Of a DNA stretch of 64,000 nt, positions 1 through 11,281 are shown piece after piece. The DNA lies in NCBI GenBank assembly GCA_963920705.1, contig OY987226.1:1738501-1802500 (forward strand), read 5' to 3'. Source of the DNA: Odiellus spinosus (lineage: Eukaryota; Arthropoda; Arachnida; Opiliones; Phalangiidae). The position numbers were made by a program, and so were the translations under genes. How positions within the stretch are numbered: position 1 is the first letter of the stretch; each line of letters opens with the position of its first letter. Below the pieces are notes generated by a model, which saw only the letters and a program-made list of their open reading frames with translations, made no database searches and was not told where the DNA came from.

Positions 1-503
1 TTTAGCTTTAGATTCGTTCGCGTTTAGTCTGAGCTTCGTTATTGGGTTAAAGAAGGTCAATTCACTCGGGACTCTTGAATAATTCGCCCCTTTGCATATT
101 CAATGGACCTTGTAAATGATGTCGGTCGCGTCATCGCGCTAGAATCTTAGAAATCCGGTTATCCCGTATCCGGAGATAAAGCGATAAACAACAAAAAACA
201 ATTAGGAATTACGTTAGAATCTCGTGGAAAATTCCTTCAACTAATTAGAATAAAATAAATTATGCAATAAATTTTTATAAATATATAAATAGCCGAATAC
301 TTTATTTCAATTAAATACGCGGATATTAGCGTTCATTCTATCTAAAACTAATCTAACTGTCAGACCAGAAATAGGGAAGGAATTCGTCTTTACTTGAGGA
401 AGAGGGAGTACAAATTAAGAGGTTTATAATCTGTAACAGATGGAGTTAACTTGGAAATTATTTTAATAAGTATTCGATCATAACTACTACTAAGGTATTG
501 AAT
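1..503. other. Gene-free AT-rich sequence
   Basis: No open frame, splice pattern or repeat that I can support. A short stretch near 160-190 (GGAGATAAAGCGATAA) resembles words in the C-family elements further right, but it is too short to call. Confidence 0.5.
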
Positions 504-1190
504 TCGCGACGGTATCGATGTCGAAATCGCGACGGTATCGAAGTCGAAATCGCGACGGTATCGATGTCGAAATCGCGACGGTATCGAAGTCGAAATCGCG
601 ACGGTATCGAAGTCGAAATCGCGACGGGATCGAAGTCGAAATCGCGACGGGATCGAAGTCGAAATCGCGACGGGATCGAAGTCGAAATCGCGACGGGATC
701 GAAGTCGAAATCGCGACGGGATCGAAGTCGAAATCGCGACGGGATCGAAGTCGAAATCGCGACGGGATCGAAGTCGAAATCGCGACGGGATCGAAGTCGA
801 AATCGCGACGGGATCGAAGTCGAAATCGCGACGGGATCGAAGTCGACGTCGCGACGGTTTCGAAGTCGAAATCGCGACGATATCGAAGTCGAAATCGCGA
901 CGGGATCGAAGTCGAAATCGCGACGGGATCGAAGTCGAAATCGCGACGGGATCGAAGTCGAAATCGCGACGGGATCGAAGTCGAAATCGCGACGGGATCG
1001 AAGTCGACGTCGCGACGGTTTCGAAGTCGAAATCGCGACGATATCGAAGTCGAAATCGCGACGGGATCGAAGTCGAAATCGCGACGGGATCGAAGTCGAA
1101 ATCGCGACGGGATCGAAGTCGAAATCGCGACGGGATCGAAGTCGAAATCGCGACGATATCGAAGTCGAAATCTCGACGGGATCGAAGTCG
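504..1190. repeat. 23-bp minisatellite, about 30 copies
   Basis: Unit close to GACGGGATCGAAGTCGAAAT plus CGC; starts fall every 23 bp (508, 531, 554, 577 and on). Because 23 is not a multiple of 3 and the unit has no stop in any used phase, long Arg/Ser-rich frames open on both strands; these are artefacts of the repeat. A variant block with GTCGACGTCGCGACGG followed by GACGATATC occurs at about 842 and again at about 1003, 161 bp (seven units) later, so a seven-unit block was duplicated. The array is CpG-rich in an AT-rich setting. Confidence 0.95.
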
Positions 1191-1979
1191 ATTTGATTTG
1201 TATTAAAATGGTCATAAAATAACTAATTAATGAAATTCAAATTTGAAAAAAGTCAGTCATTTTTTAATCAAGCTTTCGCGTCAAATCAAAGTCGAATCTG
1301 TTCTTTAAACATTCACATTTTGTGGCTTCAAGTGACAGAGAAGCGGACATCTAAATCAATATAAGCTTCTGTTAAAAAAGTCTATTGAAAACGGTGCTTT
1401 GAAGTAATAATATCTAGAATAATTTTTAATTTTCAAAACAGGCGCGATAAAATTTAAACCTTAGATTTTCCGGTTCTCACGAGATAAAATTTCGCGCGAA
1501 AAAATAAGAAGCAGACGATAGGACAGTGGCGAAAAAAAGAGAAACGGAAAAAAATAGAAAAACGCCGAGGCACGTATCGCTAAATATTTAAAAAGCGTAA
1601 AACCTCGGAAACAAAACGATCTTGTCGTAAAGAGACGATAATAATAGCAAAAAAGGGGTGGAGGGAATCTTATATTACGCATATTTAAAGAGGAGAATAA
1701 AATTTTGATTAGTCGACCTCCTAATGCAAAGTTAAAATCCAAGTAAAGTTCGTGATTACGCGCGCTTAGATCGTAACAACAATACTTCAATGTCTCAGCC
1801 AACCTTTATACGAATCTTCGTAAGAAAATAATACAGGCTCCCAATTTTCTTATTCCTTCGATGCAAAAATGTAATAAGAAAGGTTTTTAAAAATATAATA
1901 GTCTCGAAGTTTATCTAAATAAGCGAAAGATATTATTTAAACTTATAAATGTTTAAGGAAAATGAAATTCTAACAAAAG
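1191..1979. other. Gene-free sequence
   Basis: AT-rich; a 113-codon minus-strand frame at 1461-1802 has low complexity (Phe/Tyr-rich) and no recognisable domain. I see no gene. Confidence 0.5.
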
Positions 1980-2319
1980 CAGAAGCCGATGAAACCCTCC
2001 TTTGAAGTCTATTACTCCCGGGTCTTGTCTACCCCTCTCTGTATGGGTTAGTTTCAAAAAGCGCGATTCGTACGCCTCCTAACGGTAGATGTTTTCGGAG
2101 CGAGAGTTCGTCGAGCGAATATCTCTAGCAACCTTGGAGTTCGTCAAAAAAAAACGTCGTCGTTTATGGAGAGAGAGAATTTCCAATTTTCCGTAGACAG
2201 GGGGGTATGAAGTAGGACCCCTCCGATCTCGTAAAATTGGGAATTTTACCCACACAGAGAGGAGCGCTATATGGAACATAAGAGTAGTAGACTTCAAAGG
2301 AGGGTTTCATCGGCTTCTG
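1980..2319. mobile_element. Family A MITE, copy 1
   Basis: Begins CAGAAGCCGATGAAACCCTC and ends with the reverse complement (...GGGTTTCATCGGCTTCTG). The terminal inverted repeat runs about 38 bp and continues imperfectly inward (CTCTCTGTATGGGTT against the complement of AACCCATACAGAGAG-like sequence). Length 340 bp, no transposase frame. Four other copies of 337-339 bp lie at 4446, 20495, 28211 and 49254, in both orientations. Confidence 0.9.
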
Positions 2320-3128
2320 ATAAAACTGCTGTAGCCTTTAAAGACCGTTTTAGATTGGGATAGCAATCTAAAAAAAGCCTAAAGATATACTCTAAATATA
2401 TATATTTTTTAATAAGGTGAATTTTCAAGGGCCAAATCATTTCGTTAATTTTAAGCCCTCTTTCGTAAGCGTGAATTTATAAAAATTACATTATAAAGCA
2501 TAGTAATATAATATTTTAAACACTGACCCATCAAAAACGTCTCAAATAAGGAGTTACGACGTACTTTCACCCGAATATTTCCGATTTATTTAAAGCAAAA
2601 TGGCAAAAAATAACTGAGCATAAAATATTAAAGAGAATATAAACGGGCTTCCGACATACGGATTTGGAAACGAAAAAAAAAAGTGGACATAACCTTCCTC
2701 GTACTCGGTACTGGACCGCGTCCGTTTTCCTCGCTGGACAAATAAGGGGCTAAACCCTAAAATTTCACCCCGAAAGAAATCCAAAGTTGGCTAGCTTTTA
2801 TGATAAAAATCAAACGGGATTATAGGGTAAAATATTTAAATTGTAGGAAGTAGCCAGGAAAGGAAACGGGGGATAAAAAATTGGGGGAATGACTTGGAAA
2901 AGAAGATTTTCATTGATCGGTCGTTAAATTTCTCGATAGAGAACGCGTAGAGACGCTACGAGTTACGAAAAAGAAAAAAAATAAAATAACTAAAAGAATT
3001 GAGAATAACATCTTAGAGTTTCCACAAAAAAAAAGGGGGAACTGTAAGGGGGCGTGTTACGAGAATCGCTACAGAAATTGGGAAGGATAACAAGATGGCC
3101 CACAGTAAGGGATGAACGAGTTTTACAT
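2320..3128. other. Gene-free sequence
   Basis: AT-rich with purine-rich runs at 2850-2890 and 2970-3050. No gene, no repeat that I recognise. Confidence 0.5.
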
Positions 3129-3588
3129 GAACCGCGTTCATACTAGGCAGCTTGGAATCGATTTAAACCGTTTCAAAACGTCTTCCTAGAGTCGTGTGAA
3201 CGGGAAACCGTCATTTATCAAATCGATTTGGTTCGATTTCTAGAAACTGCTTCGGGAACCAGTTTCGTACCGATTCGATTTCAACAACAGATAAGCCGCG
3301 TTCACACTACAGACTTTGAAACCGTTTTAAACCGTTTTGGATAGGTCAAATTATAAAATTTTGGGGTCACCCTTGTAGACCTTTGATCAAGAAACAAAAT
3401 GACTATCTTAAAAAGTCGATTTGAACACTCGAAACGGTTTGAAAACGGTTCCAAAGTGTCAAGTGTGAACGTAGCTATAGATGAAGAAGCTACGCGTGAC
3501 GCTTAAAACGATTCCTGGCTGTCGATTTGCATATCGGTTTGATTTTACCGTTTCAAATCGATTAAGAAATGATAGTGTGACCGTAGCT
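3129..3588 (+). mobile_element. B1 element, interrupted by a B2 element
   Basis: Left end ACCGCGTTCATACTAGGC, right end AGTGTGACCGTAGCT; these are the imperfect B-family terminal repeats. The body carries the B1 hallmarks CTCGAAACTGCTTCGGGAAC-like and TAAATCGATTTAT-like words. A B2 element (3294-3476) sits inside and splits the motif CAACAACAGATAGATGAAG, which is continuous in other B1 copies. Confidence 0.88.
3294..3476 (+). mobile_element. B2 element nested in B1
   Basis: About 183 bp, starting AGCCGCGTTCACACTACAG and ending CAAGTGTGAACGTAGCT. It is flanked by ATA (3291-3293) and ATA (3477-3479); the uninterrupted B1 consensus has a single ATA here, so the insertion made a 3-bp target-site duplication. 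B2 shares its ends with B1 but not its interior. Confidence 0.88.
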
Positions 3589-3833
3589 AATTTAAAACGG
3601 TATGATTAAAGCCAGGAATCGATTTAATCGTGTCTTCACGCGTTATCTTTATAAATCGATTTATCGTAGCTTCATCTATCGGTTGTTGAAAACCAGCAGA
3701 ATCGGTATTGAAACTGGTTCCCGAAGCAGTTTCGAGAAATCCAATCAAATCGATTTGTTAAAAGACGATTTCCCGTTTCTTACGACTCTAGGAAAACGAT
3801 TTCAAACGATTTAAATCGATTCCAAGGCCTAAA
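3589..3833 (-). mobile_element. B1 element, inverted, degraded ends
   Basis: Reverse-strand B1 body directly after the preceding B1, so the two form a head-to-head inverted pair of about 700 bp. It holds GGTTCCCGAAGCAGTTTCGA and ends near CCAAGGCCTAAACC without the full terminal repeat. Confidence 0.8.
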
Positions 3834-4445
3834 CCAATTTGATATATTAAAAACGTGGCTTCAGGCTCAATCTCTCGAAATGAAATAGTTTCCGATTGGA
3901 ATTATTTGGACGAAACTAAATAAACTTAAAAAGAGACAATGGCACGTAAATGCACGAAACAAAACCATTAGAAATGTTGCTGTTCTATGGAAATCATAAA
4001 GCTGAAAATTCGATTCACCTGCTACGATTCACACATAGCGTTTCCCTCCCTCTTTCCTAGATCTATCGGACGAACAAGACCATATACGCCTATATCGCCA
4101 GGCTCAATCTATAGCTGGCGTCAAGAACTACTTCTGACATACATAAATAAATAAAACGCGATAAAAGAGCAATTAGTCTCACGGTTAATTAAAAAGTAAA
4201 TATTTATAGCTTTGTTTTAACATATAGTGATTGGAAAACACGGTGTTTTTTCTCTCGGACACCCGAGGAATGTTACTATTAAATATTTAACTCCAATTTC
4301 ATTATATCAGAAGTAGATAATATATAAAGGTTAACACTTATCTAATCAATTTTAATTAATACCCTCAGAATTATCTTGGGTCTAGGTTAAAATATATGTT
4401 TTCAGAATCACCATGTCCAAAAAAATCTTGGGTATTCAATAATTT
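3834..4445. other. Gene-free sequence
   Basis: No supported feature in this AT-rich stretch. Confidence 0.5.
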
Positions 4446-4784
4446 CAGAAGCCGATGAAAACCTCCTTTGAAGTCTACTACTCCAATGTTCCATATAGCG
4501 CTCCTCTCTATATGGGTAAAATTCCCAATTTTACTAGTTAGAAGGGGTCCTACTTCATCCCCCCTGTCTACGGAAAATTGGAAATTCTCTCTCTCCACAA
4601 ACGACGACGTTTTTTTTTGACGAACTCCGAGGCTGCTAGAGATATTCGCTCGACGAACTCCCGCTCCGAAAATATCTACCGTTAGGAGGCGTACGAATCG
4701 CGCGTTTTGAAACTAACCCATACAGAGAGGGGTAGACAAGACCCGGGAGTAATAGACTTCAAAGGAGGGTTTCATCGGCTTCTG
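4446..4784 (-). mobile_element. Family A MITE, copy 2
   Basis: Same element as at 1980 but in the opposite orientation; terminal repeats CAGAAGCCGATGAAA and TTTCATCGGCTTCTG intact, 339 bp. Confidence 0.9.
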
Positions 4785-5244
4785 GTAAAAGTAAATATAA
4801 ATTTGGGCCAATCATATTTCAGCCTTCAAGAGCGCTTGTAATGTCCTCCTAACATTAAAAGAATAGGCCGGTATTTGATGGTCAAGGTCTCAAGCATTAA
4901 ACGCCAACTTAATCGCGTCACAGAGAGACAGAAAGCTTGCCTTCTTCTTTTATCTCCTTCTGCATACATTTATATTCGCGTATGTTGACAAAACATAGCT
5001 TAAAATTGAGATAATGTAGATAATAAAACGGCTTTACGATTAGGAAATAAAATGGAATTGTTTTTAGGTAACCAAACATTGTTTCTCTACTTTTTTTCCT
5101 ATAAATATTAACTTAATATGTATATAATAATTATACAAAGGAATTAAATACAAATTAGTTTAAAAATGGAAATTATGAGAAAAAATGTGATTACTACACG
5201 CTCTCGTGAGACCAAGGCCTCTGATAGATTAGCGTAAAGAATAT
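4785..5244. other. Gene-free sequence
   Basis: AT-rich, no supported feature. Confidence 0.5.
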
Positions 5245-5494
5245 AGCCGCGTTCATACTAGGCCTTGGAATCGATTTAAATCGTTTCAAAATGTCTCGCT
5301 TTAGTCGTGTGAACGAGAAACCATCTTTTATCAAATCGATTTGATTGGATTTCTCGAAACTGCTTCGGGAACCATTTTCGTACCGATTCGGCTGGTTTCA
5401 ACAACCGATAAATCTATTTATAAAGATAACCAAAGAATATCGGTTTGATTTTATCGTTTCAAATCGATTAAGAAATGATAGTGTGACCGTAGCT
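5245..5494 (+). mobile_element. B1 element, internally shortened
   Basis: Starts AGCCGCGTTCATACTAGG, ends GATAGTGTGACCGTAGCT. About 50 bp shorter than full B1: the part between the TAAATCGATTTAT-like segment and the final ATATCGGTTTGATTTT block is missing. Confidence 0.87.
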
Positions 5495-6733
5495 TAAAAA
5501 TAAGACGACTTCGAAAAATTGTCTTTGATCCTGAGCCAAAATAAAATGGGAAAAGATTTAGATTTTGGCTATGAATTAAAAGCAGTCCCTTTGACCAATA
5601 AAAAGACGCCATATCTTTGGCGCTATATATTACTAAGCCAAAGATAGGAAGTCTTAATTTTGAATTTAGTACCAAAATATAGGAATATTTTCTGATTATT
5701 TTAGTTAAACACGACTATTTTAAGTTAATTGTCAATATAAATAAAAAAAATTAAAATTCTAATTCATCCTCCCTTTAAACTAATAATACACCAGTTTTTG
5801 AATCAACAAAAATTTCCCTTTTAAACCAACATAATTTGTACAAAAACGTAAAACAAGTAACGAAGTCGGAATCATTGAATTTTCAGCGATTATTAACTTA
5901 GGTACAGTTAAAATCTAAACGAAAATAAAATAAATATAGAAGCTATATAGAATCGTACTCGCTGCAAACTCGGAGTGATTCGAGGAATAAAGGCGAGCTT
6001 GGGTCTTATTGAGATTATTTTGATATTTTCAAGACGAGATTGAACTGAAATCAAAGGTGGACGCGCTAATTTCAGAGATGTTTGTAAGTACACTAATACG
6101 CCTACGATTAATGGAGCTATCTCAACGTAAAAAAAAGAAACAAAATTGTAGGTTTAGGGGAAGGAGAAAAGCCAGATTACGTCGTTGGTACTTAAATATG
6201 CACCGAACCATTCGGAAGTAGCGATATTATAAAAAGGCACCCCTTCTCAAATATACTAGTAGCATTAAGAATCGAATACTATCATAATATATAGGGTAAA
6301 CCAAAAAAGCAAATGCTAAGTGTCATTTCTATTCAAACTCGTTCAAATTCTAGCCAGAATTATTTTACTTTAAATCTTTATCAGTTAAAAATCAAAGTTT
6401 TTTAACTAAACCAATTTCAAGCCTTTTCATTTGAAAAGGCCATCTACGACTGATTCTCCAATACATCCGAAGAAAAAGCCATAAACGCGAGATTCGAATT
6501 GGAAGTGGGCGCCGCCCACCCTACTCAGAAGCGAACGGAAATTTCCTTATAGTATACGAGAGATAGCCTGGAAGAGAAGGACCTCTAACCCCGCCTTCGC
6601 GACCTACGCTTAACGATAACTCGATACATTGGCTAACTCGGGGGTGGAGATAGTGTTCACTACGCATGTGTTGACTAAATCCGAGCTCGCCTTAAAAGGG
6701 ACTAGGCAACCCAATAAAAATGTCCTGAAAAAG
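5495..6733. other. Gene-free sequence
   Basis: CATCCTCCCTTTAA at 5766-5779 looks like an isolated right end of the D family. Nothing else supported. Confidence 0.5.
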
Positions 6734-6910
6734 CTCGCGCCAAAAACTCGCGCCAAAAACTCGCGCCAAAAACTCGCGCCAAAAACTCGCGCCAAAAACT
6801 CGCGCCAAAAGCTCGCGCCAAAATCTCGCGCCAAAAACTCGCGCCAAAATCTCGCGCCAAAAACTCGCGCCAAAATCTCGCGCCAAAAACTCGCGCCAAA
6901 ATCTCGCGCC
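6734..6910. repeat. 13-bp minisatellite of E2F-like sites, 14 copies
   Basis: Unit CTCGCGCCAAAAA, with occasional T or G for the last base; starts at 6734, 6747, 6760 and every 13 bp to 6903. The reverse strand of each unit reads TTTTGGCGCGAG, which contains the E2F/DP consensus TTTGGCGC known from animals. Two overlapping long frames here (Arg/Ala/Phe-rich on minus, Lys/Arg/Ser-rich on plus) are repeat artefacts. No gene start is visible close by. Confidence 0.95.
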
Positions 6911-8213
6911 TCTAAAACGTTATTCACTTTCAAAACGGAATTAGTCCCGAATTAGGCTTAGCTGAAAATCAACCAGAAAGAGCTTTTACGATTGCAAAAG
7001 TGGTTTATTTTAAGTGATAATACCTAGGATAAATATCGTTTTCGCTTCAGTAAATCATTTTATAATAATACTTTTAATTTATAATTAAATATCTAGAAAG
7101 TAACTGGTCTAATTGACTTTTTGACACCTCGTTAAGCCTTCATTAGTTATTGAATTGCTTTTCAAAATGATAAAGACTTTCTTTAACATGGAAATAATTT
7201 TTGGATATCAAGTAGGGCCAATTATGACCAAAATTGATGTTTTACACTATTTTCTACCATAAAACAGTTTAAATCGAAATGAACGAAGCCAGGTTTCTTA
7301 GTCCCTTTAGGAGTGATCACCTTCGGATCACGAGGCGACCTCTTTCGACAGTTGTATACACTCCTTAACCCCATATCTCCTTCACGCGAGGAATAAAAAC
7401 GTAATTGCGATGTATAGCCGTAAATAGATACGTGGTTTTGGGTGTAAACTTGTAAAGGGAGTCGATCTAAGGCGATTTGATTTCATTTCAGTCATTCTCG
7501 CCTATCTCCTTACGTTCTATTTTAGTTATTTACAGTCGGTGCATTTAGTACACGCCCCTTTGGTCTAAAATTTTAACAAGCTTTATATGGTAAAACCTGG
7601 TTTTAACTAATTAATTTTTTAATTCCTTATAATTGTAATAATTATGATAATTTGTAGTGTCCTGATTGAAAGCATTTTTTAACGAAATCCTAAAACGTAA
7701 TTAAGTGATTTTGGTAATTAAGTAATAATTAATAATTTAATAAAGCAAAGATATATTCGTAATCAGATTAGAGAGAGAGGACCCTCAAATATTTGTCGCG
7801 TTAATTCTAAACTTCTAAAACATTGGCATCCTGAATTTTACTCGAGGCGTTTTAATTTCACAGGAGAGTTATTCTGGCGTCGCTATTAGCTATAGGTATT
7901 ATTTGCACTTTCGGCTTTAATACGGGTTGGAACAAAGTAGGTATAAAAGGAGCTGGTTCGAGATTCGCGGTTGTTTCCAAATAAGGCCATAATTAATTAT
8001 CCAAAACACGTGATATTAAGAAGTAAACAAGGTAACGTTGAAAGCTATAGTTTGTCATTATAACCGACGTGGGATTTACGTTAGAATTTCGCGTATACAC
8101 GTAGCGTTATGAGCTCTCTATATAAATAGGGTTTATTTGCATTAATAGCTTTATTTGTATCCAGTAACTCGTTCGAAGGTCTATTTCCATCACTAATACC
8201 GCATTGCGGATTT
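6911..8213. other. Gene-free sequence
   Basis: A short hairpin GTGATCACCTTCGGATCAC lies at about 7312. No gene or known repeat supported. Confidence 0.5.
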
Positions 8214-8511
8214 AGCTACGGTCACACTAGCATTTCTTAATCGATTTGAAACGGTAAAATCAAATCGATATTCAAATCGCCCGCCAGGAATCGTTTTAAA
8301 CCTCACGCGTTCACGCATTATCGTCATAAATCGATTTATCGTAGCTTCATCTATCGGTTGTTGAAACCAGCCGAATCGGTATTGAAACTGGTTCCCGAAG
8401 CAGTTTCGAGAAATCCAATCAAATCGATTCGAGAAAAGACGATTTCCCGGGAGTTCACGCGACTCTAGGGAAAGGTTTAAATCGATTTAAAGGTCTAGTA
8501 TGAACGCGGCT
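8214..8511 (-). mobile_element. B1 element
   Basis: Reverse-strand full-length copy: begins AGCTACGGTCACACTAGC and ends GTATGAACGCGGCT, 298 bp. Close to the reference form of the family. Confidence 0.9.
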
Positions 8512-9443
8512 TATAGTTTCAAGTAATGTTCCACTTCCAAATCAGTTTCTGATTTTTAAAAATCATTTAAAATAGATTTACTGAACTTGAAATCACAAAA
8601 ATCATGATTTAAAACCCAAAATTACTTTAAAGGGATACTATTACCTAAATGTAGAGCACCCTGGTCCCGTATTACCCTTCATCTAACAGTCAAACGAAGA
8701 AGGCAAGCTAGCTAAACAAGACCCTAGACGATAAAGTGGCTTGAAAATTTAATGTTTTTTCGGGGAAAAAAAAGACCTTAGGACTATGTTTAGCTAGAAC
8801 TAACGCGGTAATGATATCTGTCCTACAGCGCCGCGGCGTTAGGCCTTGGTTGATCCTAGGGCAACGGAGCTCTGGTTTTAGGCCTAATTAAATATTGAGG
8901 CTTAACACGTGTAGAAGGGGGGAGACCAACGAGTGAAGAACACGCTTTCCACTCGGATACTGACGTTTCTCTATAAAAAATACATAGCGACACACCCCGC
9001 GTATTAATATTAACACAAAGCAAATAGCCAGTAAACCACGCAGCGTGGAGTTGAGCCGCGGAGCTGCTGAGCCCATCAACATTCAACCGGCCATATTAAC
9101 TACCCTGGTCTGAATTAATAACGTCCAACCACCGAGCTAGCTACTAGGGTTAAACGATTCTACCCTACACCGAACGTGTTAAAAACAATAAACTCTGAAG
9201 AGGTTACGAGTGATTTGAAAAAAGACACGTTGTAATCTATTTAGACGAGGGATTTAATGGATTTGGATTGTTAAAAAAAAAAAACATTTGATAAAAACTC
9301 ACCAAAGATTTCGCTGTAATTCAGGGTTAATAATCAAAGTTTCGTATTGGATTCGCTAAGCCTAAATGTGTCGGGAATAAGCTGTCATTGGCTGATGACA
9401 AAATTGGCGCGTAAACCATTTTAATTAAAAATAAATAAAGTAA
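8512..9443. other. Gene-free sequence with a GC-richer patch
   Basis: The patch 8820-9170 is richer in G+C and has overlapping short minus-strand frames (8856-9086), neither with a domain I recognise nor with splice-site support. Confidence 0.45.
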
Positions 9444-9820
9444 TACCTTTTTCAGACGAGGCGTAACAGATTTAAACCGAGGTTAATTGAACCAAGAAGG
9501 ATCAGACAAGGAGAGGAAAAGTAGGGCTGCGTTGAGTTAGAGAGAGAAGAGCCAACCTCCCACTCGGGTGGAAAGGGGGATAGGAAATTCTCACGTGGTC
9601 GCTAGCGTCGTTGGCTACTACGAAGCTGATAAAGGATCCGTTTTACCCACGTGACAACATTTTACCACGAAGCGTCTCTACCCCCGTTCTCCCAGAGTGG
9701 GAGTTTAGGCCGACGGTCCCCACTTTTCCTCTCCTTGTCTGATCCTTCTTGATTGAACTACGTAAACCTCGATTAAATATGATTAAACCACGGCTAATTA
9801 CGCTTCGTCTGAAGAGGGTA
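9444..9820. mobile_element. Fold-back element E
   Basis: Left arm TACCTTTTTCAGACGAGGCG and right arm CGCTTCGTCTGAAGAGGGTA are inverted repeats. The complementarity continues irregularly inward: AGGATCAGACAAGGAGAGGA at about 9500 pairs with CCTCTCCTTGTCTGATCCTT at about 9730. About 377 bp, no coding capacity. A 26-bp piece of the same end occurs in TRPN intron 12 (28759-28784). Confidence 0.8.
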
Positions 9821-10478
9821 TTATAGAGCAATTTTTGTACTCTACGTAATAAAATCATAAATTATACCCATGGAGGAATCAAAACGAGGACCTAAAAATT
9901 AATGTTCAAAAACCTTGACTACTCGAAAATACAATTGTAGAATTTGGGATTTAAAACATTCGAGAAATGGAAAATTGGGATGATTTCAAGGATTTATAGG
10001 GAGGTCGCGGAGATTAAGCCAAAGTAGAATGATTTGTTTTTACGCTCCTTTTTAACGATTTTTGGTTTCCAAAAATTCGAACGAGAACTAGATTTTCGGC
10101 TTTTAACTAATCCGCCATCTACAGACAGATTTCGTGCAAGCGTTTATTGAAATTAAACAAGCATTCGTACGCGTTAAAGTTAAATAAATTAAATTACAAG
10201 CTTATTTCGAATAAGGAATTTAAATTTATCATTTCTAGATTAATATAACGAATATAATAAATATTACCTAACAATTAATTAGGTTAATTAAGCATTATAT
10301 ATATTATAAAATACTAGAAATCTAATGAATTTTAACTGGAATTTTGTAATAATTCAAATCAAGTCATTGAAAATATTAACTACTAGGCGACTCTGAACTC
10401 TCACTAATCAATAGTCGCGCGTATTTCAAAAGTGCTATTCAACTTCACTATATCTTTAGGTAATATGTTTGTATCAAT
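9821..10478. other. Gene-free sequence
   Basis: AT-rich; no supported feature. Confidence 0.5.
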
Positions 10479-10850
10479 CGATTTGAAACGGTAAAAATCA
10501 AACCGATTTCATTTAAGCTACGTTCAGACTTGATACTTTGAAACCGTATACAATTACTTAAGCTACGGTCACACTAGCATTTCTTAATCGATTTGAAACG
10601 GTAAAATCAAACCTCTATTCGAATCGTCAGGAATGGTTTTAAGCCTCACGCGTTATCTTAACAAATCGATTTATCGTAGCTTCATTTATCGGTTGTTGAA
10701 ACAGAATCGGTATTGAAACTAGTTCCCGAAGCAGTTTCGAGAAATCGAATCAAATCGATTTGATAAAAAGACGGTTTCCCGTTCACACGACTCTATTGAA
10801 ATGTTTTGAAATTGTTTAAATCGATTTCAAGACCTAGTACGAACGCGGCT
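10479..10850 (-). mobile_element. Composite B element, left of innexin
   Basis: Three parts: a B1 fragment (10479-10510), a B2 remnant of about 45 bp starting AGCTACGTTCAGACTTGATA (10516-10560), and a full reverse-strand B1 (10561-10850, ends GTACGAACGCGGCT). The junction CAATTACTTAAGCTACG recurs inverted at 14089-14133, so both places carry the same composite. Confidence 0.85.
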
Positions 10851-10997
10851 TTAAAAACCTATATTCCCAGTTTTACATACAGTCATACCTGATTTACATA
10901 CAGCGTAATATTCATCTGAAGCCTTAATTTCGTATTACGTCAACGAAATTACAAAAAAAAAAAAAGGAAAAAAGAGTTGTATAAAGTTCAAGTCTTT
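10851..10997. other. Spacer
   Basis: Includes a 13-bp A run at about 10953. No feature. Confidence 0.4.
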
Positions 10998-11181
10998 AGC
11001 TACGTTCACACTTGACACTTTGGAAACCGTTTTCAAACCGTTTCGAATGTTCAAATTGACTTTTTAAGATAGTCATTTTGTTTCTTGATCAAAGGTCTAC
11101 ACGGGTGACCCCAGAATTTTATAATTTGACCTTTCCAAAACTGTTAAAAACGGTTTCAAAGTCTGTAGTGTGAACGCGGCT
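10998..11181 (-). mobile_element. B2 element
   Basis: Begins AGCTACGTTCACACTTGACA and ends GTAGTGTGAACGCGGCT, 184 bp. It lies 100 bp beyond the innexin stop codon, so it may fall in that gene's 3' untranslated region. Confidence 0.9.
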
Positions 11182-11281
11182 TTTATTAATTTTTAGAGGA
11201 TTAATTTGAATAGCGTTTTTAATGAGAGAGCGGGTAATGTTCGAAGTTTTGAACGAAGTTACAAACGTATCTAATCGGGTG

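Noticed and set aside
490..1222. Arg/Ser-rich frames over 230 codons on both strands, resembling RS-domain proteins
   Set aside because: Produced by the 23-bp minisatellite in all phases; no flanking exon structure.
6610..6955. Overlapping frames of about 100 codons, Lys/Arg/Ser- or Arg/Ala/Phe-rich
   Set aside because: Produced by the 13-bp repeat; identical content in other frames.
8820..9170. GC-richer patch considered as a tRNA or SINE-like sequence
   Set aside because: No B-box-like GGTTCGAATCC and no cloverleaf that I can fold; left unassigned.
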